A stretch of DNA of 64,000 nucleotides, taken from positions 1,488,001 to 1,552,000 of the forward strand of contig OZ220734.1 of the NCBI GenBank assembly GCA_965116945.1. The letters are read 5' to 3'. The position numbers and the translations under genes were made by a program. Within the stretch, counting starts at the first letter, position 1; the number at the start of each line of letters is the position of its first letter. Shown here piece after piece: positions 49,502 to 57,850 of this stretch. This DNA is from Plut-88900 sp965116945 (GTDB lineage Bacteria; Chloroflexota; Dehalococcoidia; Plut-88900). The notes beneath the pieces are model-generated. The model had not been told where the DNA came from. It saw only the letters and a program-made list of their open reading frames with translations, and searched no databases.

Positions 49502-50650
49502 TTGGCGGGTCCATTAGAAGGTGTGAAGGTGCTGGATATCTCCAGGGTGCTGGCAGGTCCTTATGCAACCATGGTCCTGGCTGACCTTGGTGCCGAGGTA
49601 ATAAAGGTGGAACGCCCCGAGGGCGGAGACATGGCCCGGGGCACGGGGCCCTTCGTAGACGGCCAGAGCACATACTTCATGAGCATCAACCGGGGGAAAA
49701 AGAGTGTTATCCTGGACCTGAAGGACGATGCAGGCAAGCGGACGTTCCTTGAAATCCTAGGCCACTTCGACGTATTGGTCGAGAACTTTGTGCCGGGTGT
49801 CATGAAGCGCCTGGGGCTGGACTACGAGGTTCTTAAGGAGCTACATCCGGGCTTGATCTACGCTGCTGTCTCGGGATTCGGGCAGTGGGGGCCCTATACC
49901 AAGCGTCCGGCCCTGGACGTGATTGTGCAGGCCATGGGAGGCATGCTCAGCATCACGGGAGAACCCGGGCGCCCGCCCGTTAGGCCCGGCTCCTCGCTGG
50001 GAGACATAACGGCGGGCCTGTTCACCACCATCGGAATCCTGTCGGCCCTCCATGAAAGGGAACGCAGTGGTAAAGGGCAGATGATCGACGTATCGATGCT
50101 CGACTGCCAGCTGGCTGTGCTGGAAAACGCCTTCGCTCGCTACTTTGCCACGGGAGAAGTGCCTGGCCCCCTCGGAACCCGACACCCTGTCACCACCCCT
50201 TTCCAGGTTTATGAGACCAGCGACGGCTACGTTACCGTGGCCTTTGTCGGCGGCGCCAAGGACCAGTGGCCCATGTTCTGTGCCCTGCTGGACAGGGTCG
50301 ACCTCATCGACGACGAAAGGTTCATCACCAGCTGGAGCAGAACCCAAAACTATGATGAACTCAATCCCATGATCGAGGATGGCATGCGCAAGAAGACAAC
50401 CTCGCAATGGTTGGAAGAACTCACAGAGGCTGGAATCCCCTGTGGCCCCGTTAACAATATCGCCGATATTGTTGCGGATGAACATATCCGCACCCGGGGC
50501 ATGATAATCGACGTTCCCCACCCGGAGTCGGGTACCGTCAAGATGGTGAACACCCCCATCAAGTTCTCCCGCACCGCCGCCGAGGTTAAGGGTTCAGCAC
50601 CCCTTCACGGCGGCGACACTGATGAGGTGCTGCGTTCCATCTTGGGGTAA
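49502..50650 (+). CDS. Class III CoA transferase (CaiB/BaiF family)
   Basis: Transfers CoA between organic acids. 382 residues from TTG 49502, chosen because AAAGGAGG (49489-49496) precedes it. It opens LEGVKVLDISRVLAGPYATM and has LGAEVIKVERPEGGD; the catalytic aspartate is D168 in SSLGDITAG, and GKGQMIDVSMLDCQLAVLEN follows. The donor and acceptor acids cannot be predicted. It likely supplies CoA esters to acyl-CoA dehydrogenases. Confidence 0.93.
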   Translation: MAGPLEGVKVLDISRVLAGPYATMVLADLGAEVIKVERPEGGDMARGTGPFVDGQSTYFMSINRGKKSVILDLKDDAGKRTFLEILGHFDVLVENFVPGVMKRLGLDYEVLKELHPGLIYAAVSGFGQWGPYTKRPALDVIVQAMGGMLSITGEPGRPPVRPGSSLGDITAGLFTTIGILSALHERERSGKGQMIDVSMLDCQLAVLENAFARYFATGEVPGPLGTRHPVTTPFQVYETSDGYVTVAFVGGAKDQWPMFCALLDRVDLIDDERFITSWSRTQNYDELNPMIEDGMRKKTTSQWLEELTEAGIPCGPVNNIADIVADEHIRTRGMIIDVPHPESGTVKMVNTPIKFSRTAAEVKGSAPLHGGDTDEVLRSILG

Positions 50651-50667
50651 GCCCCATAGGGATTCGA

Positions 50668-50697
50668 TTGACACTAAAATTTTCAGTGGGCTAGAAT
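50668..50697 (+). promoter_or_regulatory. Promoter of the bifunctional nuclease-domain gene
   Basis: TTGACA (50668-50673), 18-bp spacer, TAGAAT (50692-50697), placed 32 bp before the ATG at 50730. Confidence 0.7.
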
Positions 50698-50729
50698 GGA
50701 CTCATAGCCCCCGACGCCAGAGCCTTACT

Positions 50730-51281
50730 ATGCTTGAAGTTACCATCGAAAGCATCCGCGTCAGCCTGATGAACTATCAACGGGTTGTCATCCTCAAGGA
50801 GAAGGAAGCCGACCGCTACCTTCCCATCTGGATAGGCCCCGCAGAAGCTGACGCCATTGCCGTGAAGCTGCAGGACGTTTCCGTCCCAAGGCCCTTGACC
50901 CATGACCTGTTGCAGTCGGTCATCGGGGACCTGGGCGCCGCCGTGAATTCCATAGTCGTCTCAGACCTGAACAACGAGACCTTTTTCGCCAAGATCCTGC
51001 TGGAGTCCAACGGCAAAACCGTGGAGGTAGACTCCCGGCCCAGCGACGCTCTCGCCCTCGCGGTGCGGGTAAAGGCACCCATTTTCGTCGAAGAACTGGT
51101 TCTGGAAAAGGCCGGGGTCATCCTGGACAAGGAGACGGGCAAGCCGATCATCGCAGGTGAAGGTGCGGATGTTAACCCCCCCGATGAAGAAGAGCTGAAA
51201 CGCCTTTCAGCCTTCCAGGACTTCGTAGACAGCCTGGACCTCGAAGACTTCGGCAAGAAAAAGGCTTCTGAGTCGGACTAA
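50730..51281 (+). CDS. Bifunctional nuclease (DUF151) domain protein
   Basis: 183 residues. The BFN domain is recognisable from VVILKEKEADRYLPIWIGPA, EADAIAVKLQ, TFFAKILLE and VDSRPSDALALAVRVKAPIF. Family members are reported to have DNase and RNase activity, or simply to bind nucleic acid; the activity here is inferred. An acidic helical C terminus (DEEELKRLSAFQDFVDSLDL) resembles the UvrBC-type motif often attached to this domain. It has its own promoter. Confidence 0.88.
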   Translation: MLEVTIESIRVSLMNYQRVVILKEKEADRYLPIWIGPAEADAIAVKLQDVSVPRPLTHDLLQSVIGDLGAAVNSIVVSDLNNETFFAKILLESNGKTVEVDSRPSDALALAVRVKAPIFVEELVLEKAGVILDKETGKPIIAGEGADVNPPDEEELKRLSAFQDFVDSLDLEDFGKKKASESD

Positions 51282-51326
51282 CTGCCTAAAGTGCCTTAGT
51301 TCCCCTGACGGTGCAGTCCTGCACGT

Positions 51327-51980
51327 CTAATGGTTTGCGTCCGTCGATCCATCCATTGATACCCCCATATAGAAGGCCGACGTCCGTCTCCCCGCCCCCC
51401 GAGCCTTTTCCGGCTCCTCTCCCGCCTCTATAGCTGCCTGCACCCACCCTTCGCTGCTGCCAGTAATGAACGCCCGTCCGTCCGATGACGTCGCGAACTC
51501 CAAGTCGTCGGGTTTGGGCCACTCCGGGTCTGCTATATGAAGCGCAAGCCCGAGGAACCCCATTTCCCACCCCACCCCAACCGCACCGGCTCCGTACTCC
51601 TCCCAATGCGTTGATAGATGCGCCGTGTGCGAAAGGGTCAAACGAGCCTTGTTCCCTTCCTCTGATACCCGTGCTGCCACCCAACTCGTGTCTCCAGCGA
51701 ATTCCCATGTCAACGCGAAGTGGGAAAGCCGTTCGCACTCCGTAATAGTTCCGCTGGCGTTGCCCTCTATGGAGTAATGCCCTCCCAGCTCCGGAGTACC
51801 GCTGACGGGGGCAAACCAGAGTGGAATTCGGTTCAGGTTGGATATTGCCTCCCACAGGTCCCTTATAGTGGTCTCGTAGTTGCGGGACAGGGTCACCGCA
51901 CTTGCGGGCCGGGCGTTCTTTTCCAGGTATGAAACAGATCGTGCAACAGCATCGAGATTGCCAGTTACGTCAAAATTCAT
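51327..51980 (-). CDS. SRPBCC (START/AHSA1-like) domain protein
   Basis: 217 residues from ATG 51980, with GAAGGA just upstream. The N-terminal helix and strand pattern followed by TIRDLWEAISNLNRIPLWFA, GTITECERLSHFALTWEFAG and RLTLSHTAHLSTHWEEYGAG is typical of AHSA1-type proteins, which have a hydrophobic ligand cavity. The last 50 residues are unlike the core. Ligand and role are unknown. It converges on the BFN-domain gene. Confidence 0.82.
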   Translation of the reverse strand: MNFDVTGNLDAVARSVSYLEKNARPASAVTLSRNYETTIRDLWEAISNLNRIPLWFAPVSGTPELGGHYSIEGNASGTITECERLSHFALTWEFAGDTSWVAARVSEEGNKARLTLSHTAHLSTHWEEYGAGAVGVGWEMGFLGLALHIADPEWPKPDDLEFATSSDGRAFITGSSEGWVQAAIEAGEEPEKARGAGRRTSAFYMGVSMDGSTDANH

Positions 51981-52161
51981 TGCGTCCTTCCTTCTCTGCC
52001 TCACTGATATTACAACTTTGTCGTCGTGCACTCGGGGCCTGGACTATTGGATTACGTTATTCGGGGAGGCGTCACCTCGCCGGACCGCAGGGCAAACCTA
52101 CTGAGCGTTTCGAGATTAACAGAAAAATTGATAACTGCCGCCACTTCCGCCCCAATTACCC

Positions 52162-52179
52162 TTGTGATATAATGCACGA
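52162..52179 (+). promoter_or_regulatory. ATP synthase operon promoter with Rex-like site
   Basis: TG-A-TATAAT (52165-52173) is an extended -10 element 24 bp ahead of the first ATP operon gene. The same bases form TTGTGA-TATAAT-GCACGA (52162-52179), matching the Rex consensus TTGTGA-N6-TCACAA at all left-arm and four of six right-arm positions. A Rex dimer here would cover the -10 box. Confidence 0.5.
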
Positions 52180-52197
52180 CCGGAGCGGGAGGGTGTC

Positions 52198-52431
52198 TTG
52201 GATAGAAGGCAGTGGCTGGATATTTTCCGGCTTTTAGGACTGGGTTGGTATGTAGTCACGGCCATCGGGGTGGGGGTTGCTGCCGGGCTTTTCATCGACC
52301 GGTGGGCAGACACCGCACCTATCCTGACCTTGGTAGGACTGGGCTTGGGCATACTGGCGGCATTTTGGGGTATGCTCCGGATGGTCTCCCCCCTGCTTAA
52401 GAGAAATATCGACCGTAAGGAAGACCGTTAG
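52198..52431 (+). CDS. atpI: AtpI/AtpZ-like ATP synthase accessory protein
   Basis: 77 residues with two hydrophobic helices (LGLGWYVVTAIGVGVAAGLF and ILTLVGLGLGILAAFWGMLR), the topology of AtpI or AtpZ, which help assemble the c-ring or carry Mg. Start is TTG 52198, five bases after GGAGGG. Its TAG overlaps the atpB GTG by one base. Confidence 0.8.
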   Translation: MDRRQWLDIFRLLGLGWYVVTAIGVGVAAGLFIDRWADTAPILTLVGLGLGILAAFWGMLRMVSPLLKRNIDRKEDR

Positions 52432-53708
52432 TGGGACTGCTTCGTAGACCAAAGCTGCTTCTGGCCCTCGGGCTGGTCATCGTTTCTCTAATCATCAGTC
52501 ACACCATTCTCCGCTTCCCCTTCCCCTTTATCTCAATCAAGCCGGAGAACCTAGCCAAAGAACTCTTCCCCCTCGGCCCGCTCGGCGATTTCAACCTCAC
52601 CAACACCATCTTTTCTTCATGGGTTGCCATCGCTGTCATCTTCATCCTCGCCTACTTCACCACCCGTAAGCTGGGCCTGGTCCCGAGAGGTCTCCAGAAC
52701 TTTGTCGAGGCAGTGCTCTCCTGGCTGCTTGGCCTCGTCGACTCCATAGCCGGACCCAAGGGCCGTCGCTTCTTTCCCCTGGTAGCGACCATATTCATAT
52801 TCGTAATCGTCAATAACTGGATGAGCCTCCTTCCTGGCTTCGCCACCGTCGGAAAGATTGAATCTGCCGAAGAGGTGGTCCACCACGTAATAGAAGAGAA
52901 GGCCGAGGAAGCCGAGCCTCATCTCACTCTCGTAGAGGCGGAACACGAACTCGAGATCTTCCTGGAATGGGACGAAACCGAGAGGGCCGAAGCATCCAAC
53001 GACCACGTCGGCAAGCAGATTTACACGGCACTGGAAGGTAGAGAGCTACACATCTGGGACGAGGTCGGGTCTTTCCGGGTAATGCCCTTTGCCATGCACA
53101 ATCAGAGCATGAGCGGCGCCGAATACGCCGACGAGTACATCTCATTTGACGAGACGGGACACATAAAGTTCAGTGAGCCTGAAGGCCAGGATGTTGGTTT
53201 GCTGATTCCCTTCTTCAGGAACGCCAACACGGGCCTGAATACAACCTTGGCCATAGCATTGATCGCCATGTTCTTCGTGGAGTTCTGGGGAATCCGTTCC
53301 CTAGGCCTCTTCCGGTATGCCGGCAAATTCCTGAACTTCAGTGGATTCAAGAGGGGGATAACCACCGGATTCATAGACTTCTTCGTCGGAATCCTTGAAG
53401 GCATCAGTGAGATAGCCAGGGTCATCAGCTTTACCTTCCGACTCTTCGGAAATATGTTCGCCGGAGAGATCCTCCTATTCGTAATGATGTTCCTGATCCC
53501 GCTGGCCCTGGTCGTGCCCTTCTACGGGTTGGAGCTATTCGTGGGATTCATCCAGGCCACAATATTCGCAGTGCTGACCCTGATGTTCGCCGCCATAGCC
53601 GTAACCGCCCATGACGACCACGGTGGCCACGAGGAACACACCGAAGAAGCGAACGCTGCGGAGCCCGAGGCCCCCGCCGTTGAAGAAGCCCCGGAAGGCA
53701 CCCGGTAG
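52431..53708 (+). CDS. atpB: ATP synthase subunit a with a large hydrophilic insert
   Basis: Forms the proton half-channels of Fo. The usual subunit has about 230-300 residues; this has 425. Membrane segments and the essential arginine (R337 in FTFRLFGNMFAGEIL) are intact. Between NNWMSLLPGFATVG and LIPFFRNANTGLNTTLAIAL, normally adjacent, lies an insert of about 115 residues (142-256), rich in Glu and Asp, with no hydrophobic helix. A His/Glu/Ala-rich tail (HDDHGGHEEHTEEA) ends the protein. The start is GTG with AAGGA upstream. Confidence 0.92.
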   Translation: MGLLRRPKLLLALGLVIVSLIISHTILRFPFPFISIKPENLAKELFPLGPLGDFNLTNTIFSSWVAIAVIFILAYFTTRKLGLVPRGLQNFVEAVLSWLLGLVDSIAGPKGRRFFPLVATIFIFVIVNNWMSLLPGFATVGKIESAEEVVHHVIEEKAEEAEPHLTLVEAEHELEIFLEWDETERAEASNDHVGKQIYTALEGRELHIWDEVGSFRVMPFAMHNQSMSGAEYADEYISFDETGHIKFSEPEGQDVGLLIPFFRNANTGLNTTLAIALIAMFFVEFWGIRSLGLFRYAGKFLNFSGFKRGITTGFIDFFVGILEGISEIARVISFTFRLFGNMFAGEILLFVMMFLIPLALVVPFYGLELFVGFIQATIFAVLTLMFAAIAVTAHDDHGGHEEHTEEANAAEPEAPAVEEAPEGTR

Positions 53709-53782
53709 CTCTACAAATAAACGCATTCAGACAACTAAGTGATAGGTAGTCAAGAGACGGAAAAGAAGCAGGAGGCAACCAG

Positions 53783-54043
53783 ATGATTGAATTGCTCGGT
53801 ATGATACTAGCCGAGATCGGTGATGAGGGTCTCGGCTCTATCGGCACCGGACTGGCCATGGGCCTCGGAGCCTTGGGCCCGGGCCTCGGAATCGGCCTGC
53901 TCGTAGGCAAGGCGATGGAGGCCCTCGGCCGCAACCCTGAGTCGGAGACGGCCGTTCGTGCCAACATGATCTTGGGTATCGCATTCGCAGAGGCGGTTGC
54001 GATTTACGCCCTCGTGGTCGCGGTCATCATCAAGTTCGTTTAA
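53783..54043 (+). CDS. atpE: ATP synthase subunit c
   Basis: 86 residues forming two membrane helices of the rotor ring. First helix GTGLAMGLGALGPGLGIGLL, loop RNPE (50-53), second helix with the ion-carrying E70 in GIAFAEAVAIYALV. Position 33 is Pro and the residue after E70 is Ala, so the Gln and Ser/Thr of Na+-binding rings are missing and proton coupling is inferred. AGGAGG precedes the ATG. Confidence 0.95.
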   Translation: MIELLGMILAEIGDEGLGSIGTGLAMGLGALGPGLGIGLLVGKAMEALGRNPESETAVRANMILGIAFAEAVAIYALVVAVIIKFV

Positions 54044-54079
54044 CGGCGGTCAGGCACTTAGTTCCGAAAGGAGAGGCCA

Positions 54080-54586
54080 TTGGGAGAGCTGGGAATCAAC
54101 CTGCCGGGGCTTCTGGTGCAGGTCATCAATGTAGCCCTGGTGCTGATAATCCTGCGCTTGGTCCTCTACAAACCCATCCTTAGGCTGCTGGAACGACGTT
54201 CTTCGAACATAAAGGAGAGTCTAGAGGCCGCCGAGGCCGCAAAGGCCGAGTCAGCTCGCAGCGAAGAAGAAGTTCGCAAGACTCTTGCCGAGGCCCGGCA
54301 GGAAGGTCAGCGCCTTATCGGTCAGGCTTCCGAAATGGGCGAACGGCTGAAGGTCGAAGCCCGTGACGATGCCAAGAAGGAAGGCGAAGCCATGATCGAG
54401 CGGGCACGTAGTGAAATCGCCCGCGAGCGGGACGATGCCGTTGAGCAGGTCCGAAAAGAGTTTGCAGGGTTGGCCATCACCGCCGCGGAGAGGGTCATAA
54501 ACTCCGAACTCGATGAGGACCGGCACCGCAAGCTCATAGACGACGTTCTGGAGGAGAGTGTCTCTTCCCGGAAGGACGGAAACTAG
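54080..54586 (+). CDS. atpF: ATP synthase subunit b
   Basis: 168 residues of the peripheral stalk: one N-terminal membrane helix (LLVQVINVALVLIILRLVLY) then a long charged coiled coil, with the usual KPILRLLERR at its beginning. Start is TTG 54080, following AAAGGAGAGG. Followed by atpH. Confidence 0.93.
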   Translation: MGELGINLPGLLVQVINVALVLIILRLVLYKPILRLLERRSSNIKESLEAAEAAKAESARSEEEVRKTLAEARQEGQRLIGQASEMGERLKVEARDDAKKEGEAMIERARSEIARERDDAVEQVRKEFAGLAITAAERVINSELDEDRHRKLIDDVLEESVSSRKDGN

Positions 54587-54590
54587 TCTT

Positions 54591-55130
54591 ATGGCTGCCG
54601 GCTCATCCGCCCGACGCCACGCTCAGGCAGTGTTTCAGATTGCTCTGGAACAGGAGACCCTGGATAAGTGGCAGGCAGATTTGGACGAGATCGCTTCCGC
54701 CTTCGGTGACGAAGAACTGAGCAGGGTGCTGGAAAGCCCCAGGATCAGGCCCGACCAAAAGCAGGAATTGGCCGGTCAGCGGCTGGCGGGACTCGACCCG
54801 CTGGCCCGCAACCTGGCCAGTCTCCTGGTTTCGAAAGGTCGGGTGGCACTGGCCGGTGACATCGCAGGTGAATATAAATCTCTTCTGGACGATCACCGGG
54901 GTGTAGGGGCTGCGGAAGTCATTACGGCTGTGCCCCTGGACTCTCAGGCGGAATCCAGAATAGTCGATCAGATGTCTAAGGCTACGGGCAAGCGGATAAC
55001 ACTGACTTCCAGCGTGGATCCGGATATCGTCGGGGGCATAGTTATCAAGATCGGCGATAGGCTAATAGACGGCAGCACTAGGACAAAGCTCTCGGCGATG
55101 AGAAATTCCCTCGCCGAGCGGCGAGTGTAG
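54591..55130 (+). CDS. atpH: ATP synthase subunit delta
   Basis: 179 residues connecting the stalk to the top of F1. It starts MAAGSSARRHAQAVFQIALE and has LASLLVSKGRVALAGDIAGE and the C-terminal signature VDPDIVGGIVIKIGDRLIDG. The frame is open 11 codons further up, overlapping atpF, but the ATG at 54591 fits the family. Confidence 0.93.
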   Translation: MAAGSSARRHAQAVFQIALEQETLDKWQADLDEIASAFGDEELSRVLESPRIRPDQKQELAGQRLAGLDPLARNLASLLVSKGRVALAGDIAGEYKSLLDDHRGVGAAEVITAVPLDSQAESRIVDQMSKATGKRITLTSSVDPDIVGGIVIKIGDRLIDGSTRTKLSAMRNSLAERRV

Positions 55131-55189
55131 TGGTTTGAAGCAGACTTGCTAGGGATAAAACAAATTAGACCGGTTAGAGGTTAGTCGCG

Positions 55190-56698
55190 ATGGTCGGGTC
55201 TCAGGACATAACGTCCATAATCAAACGACAGATAGAAGAGTTCGGGGCGCAGGTCACCATGACGGGCGTCGGGACGGTTGTTGAGGTCGGCGATGGAATC
55301 GCACGGATCCACGGCCTTTCCGGCGTTCAAGCCAACGAACTCGTTACCTTCCCCAACGGGGTGACGGGCATGGCCCTGAACCTTGAAGAGGACAGCGTAG
55401 GCGCCATCATCCTGGGTGGCTTCACCGACATTAAGGAGGGCGACGAGGTCCGGTCCACGGGCCGCATCGCCGAAGTCCCTGTCGGTGATGCCCTTATCGG
55501 GCGCGTTGTTAACTCTCTCGGGGAGGCTACCGACGGTCGGGGCCCGATAAACACCGATAATACCAGGCCCGTGGAGCGGGTTGCTCCCAACGTCGTGCTA
55601 AGGAAGTCGGTGGACACCCCCGTCCAGACAGGCATTAAGGCCATAGACTCCATGATTCCAATCGGCCGCGGCCAGCGGGAACTCATAATTGGCGACCGGT
55701 CTACCGGCAAGTCGGCCATTGCAATCGACACCATCATCAACCAGAGAGGCGGAGACCTGGTCTGCATCTATGTAGCCATAGGACAGAAGGCGGCAAAGGT
55801 CGCCCAGACCGTGGCTATACTCGAACAGAACGGGGCCCTGGAACACACTGTAGTCGTTGCCGCCAACGCTTCCGACCCCGCCGCCCTTCAGTATCTCGCC
55901 CCATACGCAGGCTGCGCGATCGGTGAAGAGTTCATGGAGAACGGCAAGGATGCCCTGATCATTTACGACGACCTTTCCAAGCACGCTTGGGCATACAGGC
56001 AGATCTCGCTTCTCCTGCGCCGACCCCCGGGACGGGAGGCCTACCCTGGAGACGTTTTCTACCTTCACAGCAGACTCCTCGAAAGAGCTGCCAAGATGGA
56101 TGACTCCGCCGGCGGCGGTTCCCTCACTGCGCTCCCAATTATTGAAACGCAGGCCGGTGACGTATCCGCTTATATTCCCACCAACGTCATCTCTATCACC
56201 GATGGCCAGATTTACCTGGAAACGGACCTGTTCAACGCCGGACAGAGACCGGCGATGAACGTGGGGCTATCGGTGTCACGGGTGGGTGGTGCGGCCCAGA
56301 GTCGGGCAATGAAGAAGGTCGCCGGTCGGCTGCGTCTGGACCTTGCCCAGTTCCGTGAGCTGGCTGCCTTCGCACAGTTTGGCACCGCCGACCTCGATGC
56401 CGCCACCCGACGCCAGCTCGAGAGAGGCCAGCGCATTACTGAGATCCTGAAGCAGCCCCAGTACGAACCCGCCTCCCTGGAGCAGCAGGTCAGCATAATC
56501 TATGCGGCAATCAGTGGCTTCATGGACGACGTCCCTGTCGCCAACGTCGCCGAATTTGAAGCGGGCTTCCACAAGTACATGCAGACCAACCACCCTGATA
56601 TTGTTGCCAAGATTGGGGAGACCAGTGACCTCGGCGATGATGTTGTGGAACAGCTCCGGAAGGCCATCGACGAATATAAGCAGACCGTAGCAGCTTAG
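55190..56698 (+). CDS. atpA: ATP synthase subunit alpha
   Basis: Non-catalytic nucleotide-binding subunit of F1, 502 residues, full length. P-loop GDRSTGKSA (168-176), ALIIYDDLSKHAWAYRQISL, PPGREAYPGDVFYLHSRLLE and SVSRVGGAAQSRAMKKVAGR with the conserved arginine. Confidence 0.97.
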   Translation: MVGSQDITSIIKRQIEEFGAQVTMTGVGTVVEVGDGIARIHGLSGVQANELVTFPNGVTGMALNLEEDSVGAIILGGFTDIKEGDEVRSTGRIAEVPVGDALIGRVVNSLGEATDGRGPINTDNTRPVERVAPNVVLRKSVDTPVQTGIKAIDSMIPIGRGQRELIIGDRSTGKSAIAIDTIINQRGGDLVCIYVAIGQKAAKVAQTVAILEQNGALEHTVVVAANASDPAALQYLAPYAGCAIGEEFMENGKDALIIYDDLSKHAWAYRQISLLLRRPPGREAYPGDVFYLHSRLLERAAKMDDSAGGGSLTALPIIETQAGDVSAYIPTNVISITDGQIYLETDLFNAGQRPAMNVGLSVSRVGGAAQSRAMKKVAGRLRLDLAQFRELAAFAQFGTADLDAATRRQLERGQRITEILKQPQYEPASLEQQVSIIYAAISGFMDDVPVANVAEFEAGFHKYMQTNHPDIVAKIGETSDLGDDVVEQLRKAIDEYKQTVAA

Positions 56699-56716
56699 CC
56701 CTGACGGAAATCAACC

Positions 56717-57580
56717 TTGCCCAGCACTAGGGAAATACGCAGAAGAATCCGCAGTGTCGAGAATACTGCCAAGATAACCAAGGCTATGGAAATGGTCGCC
56801 GCTTCCAAGATGAAGCGTGCCCAGGACCGCGTTCTCGCCGCCAGGCCCTACGCAGAGAAGATGGCTGAAATCCTCAGCCACCTTGCTTCACAACCGTCGG
56901 AAGACGATGTGGTACACCCCCTTCTCCAGAAGCGGGACGGAGACCGAATCTCCGTAGTGCACATCACGCCGGACCGGGGTCTCTGCGGCGGTTTGAATGC
57001 CAACATCAACCGTTCCACCAGCGGCTTCATACTGGGCTCCAACGGGGCCTCGGTTTCCCTGGTTACAGTCGGGAAAAAGGGCCGAGACTTTATGGGCCGG
57101 TTTGGAAGGGATATAAAGGCGGTCTTCTCTGACTTGGGAGACAGGCCGGGCGTCGAGGACATCCTCCCGATCGCCCGAATAATCATTGATGAATATTCCG
57201 ATGCCAAGGTGGACAAGGTCTACCTGGCATACAGCCGGTTCGTTACCACCACTAACCAGGTTCCTTACATGCAGCAGATACTGCCGGTGGAGCCCGCGGA
57301 AACCGGGGATATGAAACAGGCCGGCTACATCTACGAACCCGATAGCGCCAGCGCTCTCAGTGAGCTTCTGCCCAGGTTCGTGGAGATGCAGGTATATCAC
57401 GCACTCCTGGAATCCATCGCCAGCGAGCAGTCGGCCCGTATGGTCGCCATGCGCAACGCCACTGACAATGCCGCGGACATGATCCAGGACCTTACGCTCA
57501 TATATAACAAGGCCCGACAGGAAATGATCACCACAGAGTTGCTGGATATCACCGGCGGCGTTGTGGCTCTGGAAGGATAG
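56717..57580 (+). CDS. atpG: ATP synthase subunit gamma
   Basis: Central rotor shaft, 287 residues. N-terminal helix REIRRRIRSVENTAKITKAM with MVAASKMKRAQ, middle PDRGLCGGLNANI, and the C-terminal helix MRNATDNAADMIQDLTLIYN through RQEMITTELLDITGG. The start is TTG 56717; no better start fits the conserved N terminus. Confidence 0.96.
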   Translation: MPSTREIRRRIRSVENTAKITKAMEMVAASKMKRAQDRVLAARPYAEKMAEILSHLASQPSEDDVVHPLLQKRDGDRISVVHITPDRGLCGGLNANINRSTSGFILGSNGASVSLVTVGKKGRDFMGRFGRDIKAVFSDLGDRPGVEDILPIARIIIDEYSDAKVDKVYLAYSRFVTTTNQVPYMQQILPVEPAETGDMKQAGYIYEPDSASALSELLPRFVEMQVYHALLESIASEQSARMVAMRNATDNAADMIQDLTLIYNKARQEMITTELLDITGGVVALEG

Positions 57581-57589
57581 ATCCGTCAA

Positions 57590-57835
57590 TTGGCAATGAG
57601 CGTACAACGCTGGCTAAACGAGATACTGGGATATCTGGCCGACAACCAGTCCCAGGCCTTTGACTCGGGCACCCTTGCCACGAAGGTCAGAGGCCGCAAA
57701 ACAGATGGACTCTCGAGCCTGACTGACTCCGACTTCCGTGAGGCACTCAAGTCCCTGGAATCCTCAGGGTCGGTTATTTCAAGAATTTTCAACGGCAAAA
57801 AGCACTACTCCCACAGGTCCCAATTCAACAGATAG
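57590..57835 (+). CDS. Small winged-helix-like protein inside the ATP synthase operon
   Basis: 81 residues between atpG and atpD, where the two genes normally adjoin. I do not recognise the family. Predicted order of elements, helix (VQRWLNEILGYLADN), helix (SGTLATKVRG), helix (DSDFREALKSLESSG) and strand-turn-strand (SVISRIFNGKKHYSH), is that of a winged helix, so DNA or protein binding is possible. TTG 57590 has AAGGA 12 bases upstream; ATG 57596 is the alternative. Gaps of 9 and 15 bp to its neighbours show it is part of the operon. Confidence 0.7.
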   Translation: MAMSVQRWLNEILGYLADNQSQAFDSGTLATKVRGRKTDGLSSLTDSDFREALKSLESSGSVISRIFNGKKHYSHRSQFNR

Positions 57836-57850
57836 CGCTCGGAGACGGTC

